Assembly (NCBI GenBank): GCA_020137815.1 | Contig: CM035353.1 | Span: 2,071,459-2,135,458 of the forward strand | Direction: 5' to 3' | Length of the DNA: 64,000 nucleotides | From: Hormiphora californensis | Taxonomy: Eukaryota > Ctenophora > Tentaculata > Cydippida > Pleurobrachiidae | Shown here: positions 1 through 32,229 of the stretch, one piece after another | How positions within the stretch are numbered: the stretch's first letter is position 1 | Layout: each line of letters starts with the position of its first letter | The notes under the pieces: model-generated | What the model was told of the DNA's origin: nothing | Database searches by the model: none | What the model saw: the letters and a program-made list of their open reading frames with translations, nothing else | Translations under genes and position numbers: made by a program

Positions 1-429
1 TCAGAGTCTTACACTCACTGCAGAGCAGCAATTCACAAAAAAACAGGTACCAGGTCAAATGCAATGTTCCCAAAAAAGCAACAAAATATACGAGACAAAT
101 ATAAACGACTTGATAGACACAACTCAACAAAAGGCCCAACATAATTCACAGTTTTTTTACAAATTTCGTCTCATCCACTTTCTATTTTACCCTGGAAAAT
201 ATATGCACATTTTTTCAAACATTCAAAGACTTGTGAATGCAAAAACACTTTTACCACGAGCACACATTTAAAACTCCAACCTACCTGTTTGTTTGGGTGA
301 CGTAGGATCATTACTAGCACTGAAACAGGGATATCAAATAGTTGAAATATGGATCACATATATATCCAGATCTAAGTGATGCATGTCATGAAAAACACGT
401 ACATCTTGGCAAATATCCAGATCACGTAC

Positions 430-21665
<21,236 letters not shown>

Positions 21666-21993
21666 CTTACTAAAGGTGGTAAGGTGTCAAGTCTTCTTAA
21701 ATTTAACAAATCAAGGGGTGGGGTGTCAAATCTTACTAAATTTAAGAAATCTAGAAATTAGGTGCGGCGAGAAATATAATTTTACATATAATTTTGTCTG
21801 ACAGGAGGGAGGAGGGGATTGAATTCCTAGAAAGATCGGGGTGCGGTTTTTGGGAAGAAAGATTTAACTTCATAACTTTTAAATAATGACTATTATATAG
21901 CGAGAGGGGTGATGCTACAAGGGAGTGGTTAACGATGGTCGGTAGTTTAGTAAAACATCACTTGAAACAGTAAATTTATCATAAATTGACATT

Positions 21994-23431
21994 TAAAGGT
22001 TGACAAGATACCTAAAACTTTTCGTATATCGTCTTATTTTGATTTATCATTAGTTTTCAGCATTTTTTTAGATTTTTTTTGTCGGCTAGAAAAAAATTCG
22101 AAATAGGGGGTCTACCGATATTGTCAGCACTGGTTTTACTGGGCACACTCACTGCGTCTCGCAAATTGAAATTCACGTTTCCGGTTCCTCAAAAGATAGC
22201 TACTTGATCTTGGTTGCGTTGGATTGGTCTCAATAAGACCTTTCCAACGCTACCAAAACGGTTTCTGTATCTCATCAGGAACCGGAGATATTACGGTATC
22301 AATTTTTAAATTGCGCCTCTCGTTTATCAGTAGAACCCATATTTTGCACATATTTCTAGCCGACAAAGAATTCTGAAAAAATGCTGAAAATTAATGATAA
22401 ATCAAAATAAGACGATATATCGTCTATATACAGTCGGACCCCGATTTACCGGGATCCTCGGGGGAAGCCATTTTGCCCGGTAAATCGGGGTGCCCGGTAT
22501 ATCGGGGTAGAACATATTTGACCCATAAATCCTACTTTTGTCCAAAATTCTATACCAAGACACCTCTAACTGTATAGTATACATTTATTGATGACAATAT
22601 GATCATTGCTTCTGTCATTAGAAATAGAAAATTTAAAAAATTCAAAAAAAATTGTAAGGTAAACCACCCCGACCGAGTCCGAATCGTGTTTCGAATCGGT
22701 GCATCTTATCGCATGTCCTGCCACTAATTAGATGGTTCGAAACGAACCGATACGTGATACCATGCCGAATCTGGGCACCTTAAGCGGGGTGAGGAAGTAT
22801 CAAAGTTTCAAAATAACTTTTTCTCTGAAAATTTACGGGGAGCATCGATCAAAGAATTGACAATGATTCTGTAAAATTTTGCAAAAAAAAGTTTTGAAAT
22901 TTTTCTAAGGTATACCAGCCACGTTCGAATCGTGTTTCGAATCGGTGCATCTTATCACATGCCCTGCCGCTAATTAGACGGTTCGAAACGAACCGATACG
23001 TGATACCATGCCGAATCTGGGCACCCTAAGCGGGGTGAGGAAGTATCAAAATTTCAAAATAACTTTTTCCCTGAAAATTCACGGGGAGCATCGATCAAAG
23101 CAGTGACAATCATTCTGTAAAATTTTGCAAAAAAAAGTTATGAAATTTTTCTAAGGTATACCAGCCACGTTCGAATCGTGTTTCGAATCGGTGCATCTTA
23201 TCACGTGTCCTGCCGCTAATTAGACGGTTCGAAACGAACCGATACGTGATCCCCATTAGACCTAGCGAATTGCAAATGCAAGTTTACCAACCGGCCAAAC
23301 TTCAAAAATTTTCCAAAAAAAATCGGGGGAAAGAAATCCTCCCGGTAAATCGGGGTTCCGGTAAATCGGGGCCCGGTAAATCGGGGTCCGACTGTATATA
23401 CGAAAAGTTTTAGGTATCTTGTCAACCTTTA
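21994..23431. mobile_element. Foldback transposon, family F, interrupted by a pogo-like element
   Basis: Outer inverted ends AAAGGTTGACAAGATACCTA (left) and its complement (right, ~23412-23431). A second inner pair lies around 22040-22080 and 22375-22425. A family C element (22431-23394) is inserted near the right arm. A shorter relative with the same ends is at 46258-46571. Together they fill the space between XRN1 and the next gene. Confidence 0.8.
22431..23394. mobile_element. Pogo/Tigger-like non-autonomous element, family C copy 2 (964 bp)
   Basis: Ends CAGTCGGACCCCGATTTAC and complement, flanked by TA on both sides. The interior holds a ~245-base unit repeated about 2.5 times, each with TTCGAATCGGTGCATCTTAT and its inverted partner. 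No transposase frame is present. Confidence 0.85.
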
Positions 23432-23583
23432 ACAACATACTACTTATCATACAAATAAACATCATTCCGCCTGAATCTGTTTATACCCAGCAGAATCAAT
23501 TTCATTAGCATCTTAGAAAAAAACGACATAGCAAAGAGTTACATATATAATCACCCAGAAGTCAGTTCTCATTGGTCAACGAC

Positions 23584-25833
23584 TTACAAAACTTTAGACA
23601 AAAACCGAAGCTCCACCTCAAGTTTCTCCGCCGTTTCATATTGTCCACTTTCAATAGCCGTTTTGATATCTCCCCGCAGCTTCTCGACTTTTTTCTCCAC
23701 ATCAGCCAACTCAATTCCAACCTCCTTATTAACTTCACGACACTGCTTCTCCAGTTCCTCGCCCATGTTAACAGTAACACCCCTACCTCTAACGAGTAGA
23801 AGGTAATTGTACATGTAGGCAATATCATAATTTAGAAGCGTGCTGGTGACCCCTGTACAACTGCCACTTAGGCCCTCCACCGCAGTTTGCAGATGGGCTA
23901 CTATCTTGGAGATACATTCACGGTCAAAGCCTGCTTGTTTCTCCCCTGCTTCCAAACGAACCCGTTTCAGCACCATTTGAACCCGATTTATCTCGCTGTC
24001 GAGCTCACGTTTCTCATTCTTTAACTCAGATTTCCGATCAGCTAACGATTTCACCTTGGCCGCAAGTTCACCCTCTTCGCGTACAATTCTTGCAGCTTCT
24101 GTGTACTGTTGCCGCTCAACTGCCTCATGTTTGAGGGATGTGAGGGCTTTCAACTCACTCTCAGCTAGGACAACCTCATTTTCAGCTCGGACCACGGCAC
24201 GAGTTGCAGCAAACTGAGCGGAGTTTTTATCCTCTAACTCCTTTTCTAACTCGGCTGTTTGTTGGAAGAGGGCGATTAGGGAGGCGGGTGCTGTTAGGGA
24301 ATCATCAGGGAGTAGGGTGCTCTGAACCTCTCCAACAACGTGCTCCTCATGCCGTGAGATCGCCTCTACAACCGAACTCTGGAGATCTGAAAGTCGTTGG
24401 GTAACCGCACTTTCAGTATCTGTAATTTTGGCGATTTGCCCGGATAACGCTTCAAACTCCTTTCGCCTTTCTCCTATCCTATCTTCCTCGGCCTTGATGG
24501 ACATTTCCTTGATGTGCAGCTTTTCACTGTCTCTCTTTATCTCCTCTGCTTTACGTGCAAGTTTTGTGTCATTGTCACCCTTCTCCACATTGAGTTTGTT
24601 TTTCTCCGCTAGAATTCGCCCTTCTTCTGCCCTGAGTTTAGTTAGCCGAGCCTCTAAACCCCCGATCTCTGTCCTAATACCCGTCAATAGTTCCTCTTGG
24701 TAGGAGAGTTGTGCTGTGAAATCAGTGTCAACTGCAGCCCTATCCGTCGCTAATGCACCCTCCAACTTCTCCAAATATTCTCGATCAATAGAGATGTGTT
24801 TTGCTCGACACTCCAGGGCGTTACTGGCATTCTCCAGTTCCAACCGCTGCTTTTCAACTCTACTTTTACACCGTATTTCAACCTTCTTGCTGACCCCCTT
24901 GAACCTACTCCCCATTTCGCTCAGCTCAACACAATGCGACTTCAGTGACTCAACATGGGATCTTCGAGTTGAGTTTAGCTGGCTCAAAATATCACGAGTA
25001 TCTTTATCCTGCCGTGGTGTCTGGTACTGCAGTACACCCCCACCAGAAGTCTCAGCGGCACGCTTTGCAGCAGTTTTAAGGGCCTCTGCATCCTCGTATC
25101 GATCCTCCTTGAGTGCAGTTTCTATTTTAACCTTGACCTCCACCTCATTCCTTTCTTTCCGTTGCACCGCAAGGATTCTCTGTACTGCACGGAGAGAAGT
25201 GCACTTTAGCATACTCTGAAGGTTGTCCAGATCGCGTTCAGAGGCTGAACGCTCCGGTGCACTGGCAAGGGACTCTAACTGTGCTGAAAACTCATCCACC
25301 TCCCGTTCCAATCGACCGAAGTAGTCCTGGTCGGACGAGGTCGATGAAGAGCGTGGAGAATCTTCTAACGGTGGGGGTGATGTTGGGTGGTTTTGGAAGG
25401 ATACTGTAGGAAGAGGTGGGATAGAGGACGGACTTGACTGTTTTTTCCCTTCTCTCGGTGGCGTCGAAGTTGATTTTCCTTGATTGAAATTGGTATTATT
25501 TTGGGAATGTTGCCAACTTTTAGGAAGTCCTCTTTGCTGTGGGGGTGAAATGTCCAAACTGCTGAACTGGGTAGGTGGCATATCTTCATCGTGTTCAAAA
25601 CTCATAGCGGGAAGGGAAGCAGGAGGGAGAGAAGAAGGAGGTTTCATGACATCAGGAGAATCAAAGTTGTATGATGTCGAGTGGGGAACATAGGACCGTG
25701 TCCCACGACTAGAATGGCCGCCCGGAGCAGTGGAACTCATTGATTGAGTCATCGAGAACTTAGCATCGGTTTTCCCAAATATCTGGAGGCCATCGAACAT
25801 GGATCCTTTGGCACTTTTATTCATGTTGCTCAT
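23584..25833 (-). CDS. Large coiled-coil protein with UVR-like motifs
   Basis: A single open exon of 749 codons starting MSNMNKSAKG. Residues 1 to ~180 are low complexity (Ser, Pro, Gln, Thr-rich). From ~180 to the end it is almost continuous charged helix with heptad character, rich in Lys, Glu, Ala and Leu. Three helical hairpin motifs resemble UVR motifs: RYEDAEALK (~245), QYTEAARIV (~575) and QYETAEKLE (~735). There is no signal peptide or membrane segment, so it is probably cytoskeletal, centrosomal or a vesicle scaffold. I do not recognise a named family. The frame ends at TAA within TTTT|GTAAGTCG. This is also a strong donor site, so the real gene may continue into an exon I did not find in the repeat-filled region to the left. 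Confidence 0.85.
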   Translation of the reverse strand: MSNMNKSAKGSMFDGLQIFGKTDAKFSMTQSMSSTAPGGHSSRGTRSYVPHSTSYNFDSPDVMKPPSSLPPASLPAMSFEHDEDMPPTQFSSLDISPPQQRGLPKSWQHSQNNTNFNQGKSTSTPPREGKKQSSPSSIPPLPTVSFQNHPTSPPPLEDSPRSSSTSSDQDYFGRLEREVDEFSAQLESLASAPERSASERDLDNLQSMLKCTSLRAVQRILAVQRKERNEVEVKVKIETALKEDRYEDAEALKTAAKRAAETSGGGVLQYQTPRQDKDTRDILSQLNSTRRSHVESLKSHCVELSEMGSRFKGVSKKVEIRCKSRVEKQRLELENASNALECRAKHISIDREYLEKLEGALATDRAAVDTDFTAQLSYQEELLTGIRTEIGGLEARLTKLRAEEGRILAEKNKLNVEKGDNDTKLARKAEEIKRDSEKLHIKEMSIKAEEDRIGERRKEFEALSGQIAKITDTESAVTQRLSDLQSSVVEAISRHEEHVVGEVQSTLLPDDSLTAPASLIALFQQTAELEKELEDKNSAQFAATRAVVRAENEVVLAESELKALTSLKHEAVERQQYTEAARIVREEGELAAKVKSLADRKSELKNEKRELDSEINRVQMVLKRVRLEAGEKQAGFDRECISKIVAHLQTAVEGLSGSCTGVTSTLLNYDIAYMYNYLLLVRGRGVTVNMGEELEKQCREVNKEVGIELADVEKKVEKLRGDIKTAIESGQYETAEKLEVELRFLSKVL

Positions 25834-26316
25834 GATGTTGTTGTGAAGATTGTTTCCCTTCAGGTCATAGCGGCTAATTGGGGATAGGGGAAGTTAGTGG
25901 TACATGTTAATGGAGTATTATTTCAATATTATTTGAGAACTATTGGAGATGTAAACCAAACTGGGGAGAATGATTGAATAGATTTCTTATCATACATAAC
26001 TGACTTCAATTCATTTATTTTTTCTAATTTTTCGTCATAACTTAAATAAATTGTTCGTGGTCAAATATCGCGTTTCCTAACTAAATAATTATAGTGCAAT
26101 CAATTCACATGACATTTGACAATGCAATCCATACATAATATATTATATGTATACGCTGGTCGGGAAGATTTGTAAAAAATGTCACTCCGTAAAAAGATAT
26201 ACAATGTACTAGTCTACCATTCAGCCCATTGCTATTCACTATCTTAGCATGCCCGATACGATCTAGGTAAACCAAACATTTTACTATAAAATAACTGTCT
26301 GATCCCACTCCATCGA

Positions 26317-28433
26317 CTATCCCGGTAGTTTTATCGAACTTTGTGCATTTTTCACGATCCACGGATGGGCAAGAATGTCTGACAGGGTTGGTCTGAGTTT
26401 AGCGTCGACCACCAAAATCTTGGATATCAGGTCGGCTGCTTCTCGATTCACATACTCAGGAATCTCGTACTAAAATGAGTGGAATGGGAGATAAAGAAAA
26501 GGAAATATTTTAATACAACGATGGTGATCTATCTAGGTCGAAACTTAAAACCCCACACGCTCCTATCTTCCCGCTCCTACCTTGCATGTTTTGATGTTTT
26601 CTAGTGTCGCATGAGTAGATTCCAGCTCAAAGGGAGCCTTGCCGACCAGAAACTCGTAAACCAGAATTCCAACACACCAAATATCAACGAACTCGTCATA
26701 CTGAGGGGGAGATATTATTCAAGAAAACACGGTGACGTTTGGGGCTGTGGCATTGCCACCACAGTTGAATTTAATTCGAATGGCTCATTTCCCCAATACA
26801 ATAAGCATCCTCAATAAATAGTTTTACGTTTTAGTTGATTAAATATAGAGATAGAGAGAGATAATACTGAATACTTAGTCAGTTATTTCTGCATCTTCAC
26901 TAAATCTAGTTAAATGATAATCTCAGTCACTGACCCAAGGAGGTGATTACGTGGGAAATTAAATTAGTTTGGTGTATCAATTAGTATCAATTAGTATCAA
27001 TTAGCATCAATTAGTATCAATTAGTGTTCACCTGCTGATTATGCAGCATTTCTGGGGGTAGGTAATCGACTGTGCCACAAAGTGTTTTCCTTCGTGAGTT
27101 GGGGGAGTGAATGGCCCAACCAAAATCTCCCAATTTCAATAACAGCTCATCGTTAGAACCTGCAGATTTTAATAAACCCTTCAATTCAGTTTGGAAGGCA
27201 TTTAGCGAGAAGCCCGGGCTGGCAAACTCCCTCCAACATAGGGGATGGTGAATTGTACCTACCTAATTTATTGTAATAGCACAAGTTTACATAGATGTTT
27301 TAGTTCAAGCTGAGAGTTCTCAGCATCAAAGTTTAGTTACAGTAGCGCTCTCCCTTGAAATTCACTCTCACCTGGCATTGTGCCCAGAAAGATATTCTCA
27401 GGTTTAAATTCACTCTCACCTGGCATTGTGCCCAGAAAGATATTTTCAGGTTTAATATCACGATGTAGTACGTTGTGACCGTGTGTGTAGACCAGCGCCT
27501 CAGCAAGTTGTTTTATCAATGTAGCGGCCAAGGAATCAGTGAACCGTCCCGCTTTCTTTAGATGCTTGTAAATATCGCTCTCTTTCGCGTATTCCAACAC
27601 GACGTATATTTTAGCTGAGTGAACGAGGGGTTTTACAAGGGACTAGGAACCGACCGAAACAAGTAAACAACCAATCAGAACTCGTTATTTAGGTCACGTG
27701 ACTGGTTATCAGCCAATCAGGGACCAGTATTTCCTGATTCGGTCGGTTCCTGGGACCATCATCATCATGCGATCATGTGGAGAATTGGTAAAAACCCAGA
27801 ACATCAATCCCCCACTTACTCGCATCATGGAAATATCCATATAACCGGATAATATTTTGATGCCGTAACCGCCACTGAATTTCCAGTTCTCTCCTCAGCT
27901 GCTGAAGTGCCTCGTTCTGCTCAACCTCCTCCTTGTCTAGACACTTGATGGCAACCACAAACTTACTCTTCTTCTCCCGTGCCAGGTACACCTTCCCCAT
28001 TTTACCTTTACCCAACGGCTTACCTGTAGATAGCGGACAAGAGAAGTATGAGAGATCTGTTATTGAATCCCTATTTAAAGACTCGTTTTTGTGCGAGACG
28101 ATGACCCTGCTGAGGATCTGATCTTCTACTGTGAAGAGAGTGAGAAGGCACAAAACCTGGCACATTAACATTCTGAAATTACTATAGTGGGAATTGGAAG
28201 TGGGTCTAGAATTCTTTGCGTAGAGTACATGTTGAGTTGGCCGTGTGACCAAAATCTTTATTATTATTATTATCATTATTGTTATTGCATGTACCTATAT
28301 CAAAGTCATCTATACTCCACGATGGTAACTTGTTCTCTTTATTTCCTGGGTTTCCTGCTGGTGCCTGAAACTGTACACTCTTTCCTGATTGATCACCTTC
28401 AGGTTTTTTAGCAGGTCCCTTTCCTTTCAGCAT
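26317..28433 (-). CDS. Aurora kinase, six exons, 312 aa
   Basis: Exons 28295-28433, 27820-28023, 27420-27614, 27032-27159, 26581-26700 and 26317-26469 join in phase to a 312-residue protein. It is an Aurora-type mitotic Ser/Thr kinase. Visible motifs are the glycine loop [15 protein letters not shown] with the ATP-binding lysine, RLYGYFHD, catalytic loop [12 protein letters not shown] (the Aurora form of DFG), the activation-loop threonine in [15 protein letters not shown], and a C-terminal [13 protein letters not shown]. The N-terminal tail is short (~47 residues) and basic, then acidic. The glycine loop has Met where Phe is usual. I cannot assign it to Aurora A or B; early animals often have one. 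Exon 3 has its donor junction duplicated in frame. A family A transposon lies in intron 2. Confidence 0.93.
27361..27456. repeat. In-frame 48-bp duplication of the Aurora exon 3 donor junction
   Basis: Two 48-base units each carry codons for [11 protein letters not shown] plus the donor CCAG|GTGAGAG. The proximal donor (exon end 27420) gives a normal kinase. The distal donor (27372) would add 16 residues and repeat KPEN without changing the frame. Confidence 0.95.
27645..27752 (+). mobile_element. Family A transposon copy 7
   Basis: A full-length 108-base copy in Aurora intron 2, with AGGAACCGACCGAAAC at the left, CGGTCGGTTCCTG at the right, and the CACGTG core and both CCAAT boxes intact. 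Confidence 0.92.
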
Positions 28434-28472
28434 CTTTCTGATTTTAAAAGATACGTGTATAATATATTGATA

Positions 28473-28721
28473 GATCAAAAAAACAAAAGAAATTTGTTTG
28501 GAACACCCGTGGCCTTTTTACGATACTTGGCGCTACGGGAAACGCACCCATAATCTGAGCTACTAGGTATTGTTATGTCATCGATCTCTCTCCAAGTTCT
28601 CACACTTTTTCACTCTCCCTCTCTTTTACTTTTACTCCGACGAAGGGTGCATTTCCCGTAGCGCCAAGTATCGTAAAAAGGCCACGAGTGTTCCAAACAA
28701 ATTTCTTTTGTTTTTTTGATC
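28473..28721. mobile_element. Inverted-repeat transposon upstream of Aurora kinase
   Basis: Arms of ~78 bases (GATCAAAAAAACAAAAGAAA and complement) flank ~95 bases. The left end lies 40 bases upstream of the Aurora start codon, inside its promoter or 5' leader. Confidence 0.9.
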
Positions 28722-28743
28722 TAGTTTCTCAGGTTTTTTTGTA

Positions 28744-29565
28744 TACAGGTATCAAAATATGCAAATAACGATGCGAGATACGATGCGAGATACGACTTTT
28801 TGTCCGGGGGACGACCCCATATAAATCGATCATTCTGCGTCGAAATTTGTCCATAACGTTCTAGGACCAGCTAAAATGGAAATATTCAAAATACGCATTT
28901 AATCATGAATCTGCGCATAAATATGCAAATAACGGCTAAACGGTGCGAGATACGACTTTTTGTCCGGGGGACGACCCCCCATAAATCGACCATTCTGCGT
29001 CAAAATATGTCCATGAAAACTTTCTAGGACCAGCTGAAATGGAAATATCCAGAATATGCATTAAATCATGAATCTGTGCATAAATATGCAAATAACGGCT
29101 AAACGGTGCGAGATACGACTTTTTGTCCGGGGGACGACCCCCCATAAATCGACCATTCTGCGTCAAAATATGTCCATGAAAACTTTCTAGGACCAGCTGA
29201 AATGGAAATATCCAGAATATGCATTAAATCATGAATCTGTGCATAAATATGCAAATAACGGCTAAACGGTGTGAGATACGACTTTTTGTCCGGGGGGCGA
29301 CCCCCCATAAATCGACCATTCTGCGTCGAAATATATCCATGAAAACTTTCTAGGACCAGCTGAAATGGAAATATTCAAATATGCATTAAATCATGAATCT
29401 GCGCATAAATATGCAAATAACGGCTAAACGGTGCGAGATACGACTTTTTGTCCGGGGGTTGACCCCCCATAAAGTGAGTATTCTGCGTCGAAATATGTCA
29501 TTTGAAATGTCCTTACAACAGCCAATACCGAGATAATCATAAAATTATACATAAATTATGCATAA
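28744..29565. repeat. ~162-bp tandem array, left part
   Basis: Five units anchored by GAGATACGACTTTTTGTC at ~28787, 28947, 29110, 29272 and 29434. Each unit also has CTAGGACCAGCTGAAATGG and TATGCAAATAACGGC. Short minus-strand frames across them are repeat artefacts. Confidence 0.9.
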
Positions 29566-29569
29566 TTAA

Positions 29570-30959
29570 GGGTACGCTAACCAAAAATTTTTTTCGAGTG
29601 CAGGGAAATCTCTCACCTTAGGGTTGTAGGCCATGCCAAGGAGACCTCAAATATGCAATTTGAGCTCTCAAGTCGAATTCATATTTTTGCTACAGCTGCT
29701 TGAAAAATGAACTGAAAATAAGTTTTTGGCATCTTAAAAATACATTTGTAAAGATAGGATCATAAAAATTTGTGGATTTGAAGAGGACAAAGAGGTGAGT
29801 AGCCACAAAAAATTTTTTTGAAATCCGAGCTGATTTCCGGTCCTGAGATGGATTTCTTTTTTTTGACTTTAACGCCATATTTGGCCAAGTTCCGAAAATA
29901 TGTGAAAGCTGTAAATTGGTCAAAAGTTGCGTCTAACGATTCTCTATATGGCCATAAATTTTGGGCGCGTCCTTATTTGAGATAAGCTGTACAGAGGTTT
30001 TTTTGTGAAAGCCGTCATTTCAGAAATAAATAAATTCCCTGTATCTCAAAAACGACTGATCGTAGAGACCTGAGACTATGCTTAAACGATTCAGAAGGTC
30101 CGATTTTGGGGGGGTCTTCTGAGAGACATTTTGCTCCTACTTCAACCGTTTTTGCTGTAATTGCGAAAAACAAAAATCCATCTTCGCCATCGTGGATTTT
30201 TTGTGATTTTGTTTTTGGTGATTATAGGGACCCATATGGACCAAATAGTGAAGAAAGTAGCTTGTTACACATTTTTCCATAGTTTCGGTCCTTTCTTAGC
30301 TAAAATTCCCTAATTACAGGATATTGGATTTTAGCTTTTGCCCTTTTCATAGAATTTGTTTTTCGCAATTACAGCAAAAACGGTTGAAGTAAGAGCAAAA
30401 TGTCTCTCAGAAGACCCCCCCAAAATCGGACCTTCTGAATCGTTTAAGCATAGTCTCAGGTCTCTACGATCAGTCGTTTTTGAGATACAGGGAATTTATT
30501 TATTTCTGAAATGACGGCTTTCACAAAAAAACCTCTGTACAGCTTATCTCAAATAAGGACACGCCCAAAATTTATGGCCACTTAGATAATCGTTAGACGC
30601 AACTTTTCACCAATTTACAGCTTTCACATGTTTTCGGAACTTTGCCAAATAGGGCGTTAAAGTGGAAAAAAAGAAATCCATCTCAGGACCGGAAATCAGC
30701 TCGGATTGCAAAAAAAATTTTTGTGGTTATTCACCTTCATGTCCTCTTCAAATCCCCAAATTTTCATGCTCCTATCTTTAAAATAATTTTTTTGAGATGC
30801 CAAAAACGTATTTACAGGACATTTTTTAAACAGCTGTAGCAAAAATATGAATTCGACTTAAGGGCTAAAATTGCATATTTGAGGTCTCCTTGGCATGGCC
30901 TACAACCCTACGGTGAGAGATTTCCCTGCACTCGAAAAAAATTTTTGGTTAGCGTACCC
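29570..30959. mobile_element. 1.39-kb foldback element with TTAA target site
   Basis: Ends GGGTACGCTAACC and GGTTAGCGTACCC, directly flanked by TTAA on each side (29566-29569 and 30960-30963). The two arms (~29570-30175 and ~30357-30959) are inverted copies with scattered differences around a ~180-base loop. TTAA duplication suggests mobilisation by a piggyBac-type transposase. The element itself has no transposase. It split the tandem array. Confidence 0.85.
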
Positions 30960-30963
30960 TTAA

Positions 30964-31610
30964 TGACTTCCCATGCTCAAATCAAAATTTTATATAGCCT
31001 ACTACATGTAGAATATTCGATTTATGGGGGGTCGTCCCTGGGACAAAAAGCTCTAAATCCAGCCGTTTTCGCTCAGTTTGGTCTGTAAAAAGGTCGTGCA
31101 TATGTACGGAGTATAAATATGCAAATAGCGGCTAAACGGTGCGAGATACGACTTTTTGTCTGGGGGACGACCCCCCATAAATCGATCATTCTGCGTCGAA
31201 ATATGACCATGAAAACTTTCTAGGACCAGCTGAAGTGGAAATATTCAGAATATGCATTAAATTATGAATCGGCGCATAAATATGCAAATTAAGGCTAAAC
31301 GGTGCGAGATACGACTTTTTATCTAGGGGACGACCCCCCACAAATCGACTATTCTCCGTCCAATGCGACCAATGAAAAGCCGCTATCATTAGTAGAACCT
31401 GAGATATTCAGATATGCATATTGTCATAATTATGCGCATATAACTCCTTAACGGTTCAAGTTAGAGAAAATTGTCCCGAGTAAGACCCCCCATAAATCGA
31501 ATATTTTGCGTCGGTTAGAACCGTTCATTTTTCTCTAATATGAGTCATTACCGAGATATTCATAAATTTATACATAAATTATGCATAATTAATGACTTAA
31601 TGATCTCCAA
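30964..31610. repeat. ~165-bp tandem array, right part
   Basis: Two clear units (anchors ~31140 and ~31308) and more diverged copies to about 31600 continue the array interrupted by the foldback element. From 31610 to 32229 I see no gene, only moderately AT-rich sequence with a G-run near 31950. Confidence 0.8.
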
Positions 31611-32229
31611 TCAAGATGCCACATACTTTATGACACACAGAATAACTAGAGTAACCTAAGTTTAAAATTTCAGGGCTCTAGCTTTAGCCGTTTTTCCAGG
31701 CGAATGTTTGCAAAATGGTGGTGCCTTGTATGTATGTATAGTGTCTACACAGGGTGTGTTTGGGACCCCCCTCGTAACTTTTGAACGAAACGACCGATCC
31801 ACTTGAAATTTATATCACTAACAGTAATGGTAGAGGTACCTATGACTACAAAATTTCAGCTCGCTAGCTTATCGGGAACATGGTCAAACAGGCGCTCAAA
31901 AAGGGCGTTTGTCGCATCCGTATGGTATACTGCACTGGCCCCCACTGGGGGGGGGGGGTAAATGAACTTCTCGCGCCGGATTTAATTGTTTCAGAGTCAT
32001 GATTTGATATGACTGGGGATATTTTTAATGCTGGGGGCTGTGCCCCCAGACCCCCCTAAGGCCACGGGGCACTTGCCAGTGCAGTGATATAGACGCTCAG
32101 AAGGTAAACAATTAATTCCCACACACAAATCAAAAGAAATCAGATAATATAGAACATGTAAAAACTTCAAGTAGACAAAAAATTGGAGGAAAAGACAATT
32201 AAAATACGTTTCTGCCTTCTCTCCCCCTC

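Noticed and set aside
291-329. A 35-base XRN1 exon between TTTCAG and GTAGG
   Set aside because: Phase 0 from exon 32 meets TAG as the second codon, so it is better explained as the start of the terminal exon; no other evidence.
28936-29308. Paired minus-strand frames of ~70 codons
   Set aside because: Both are translations of the same ~162-bp tandem unit.
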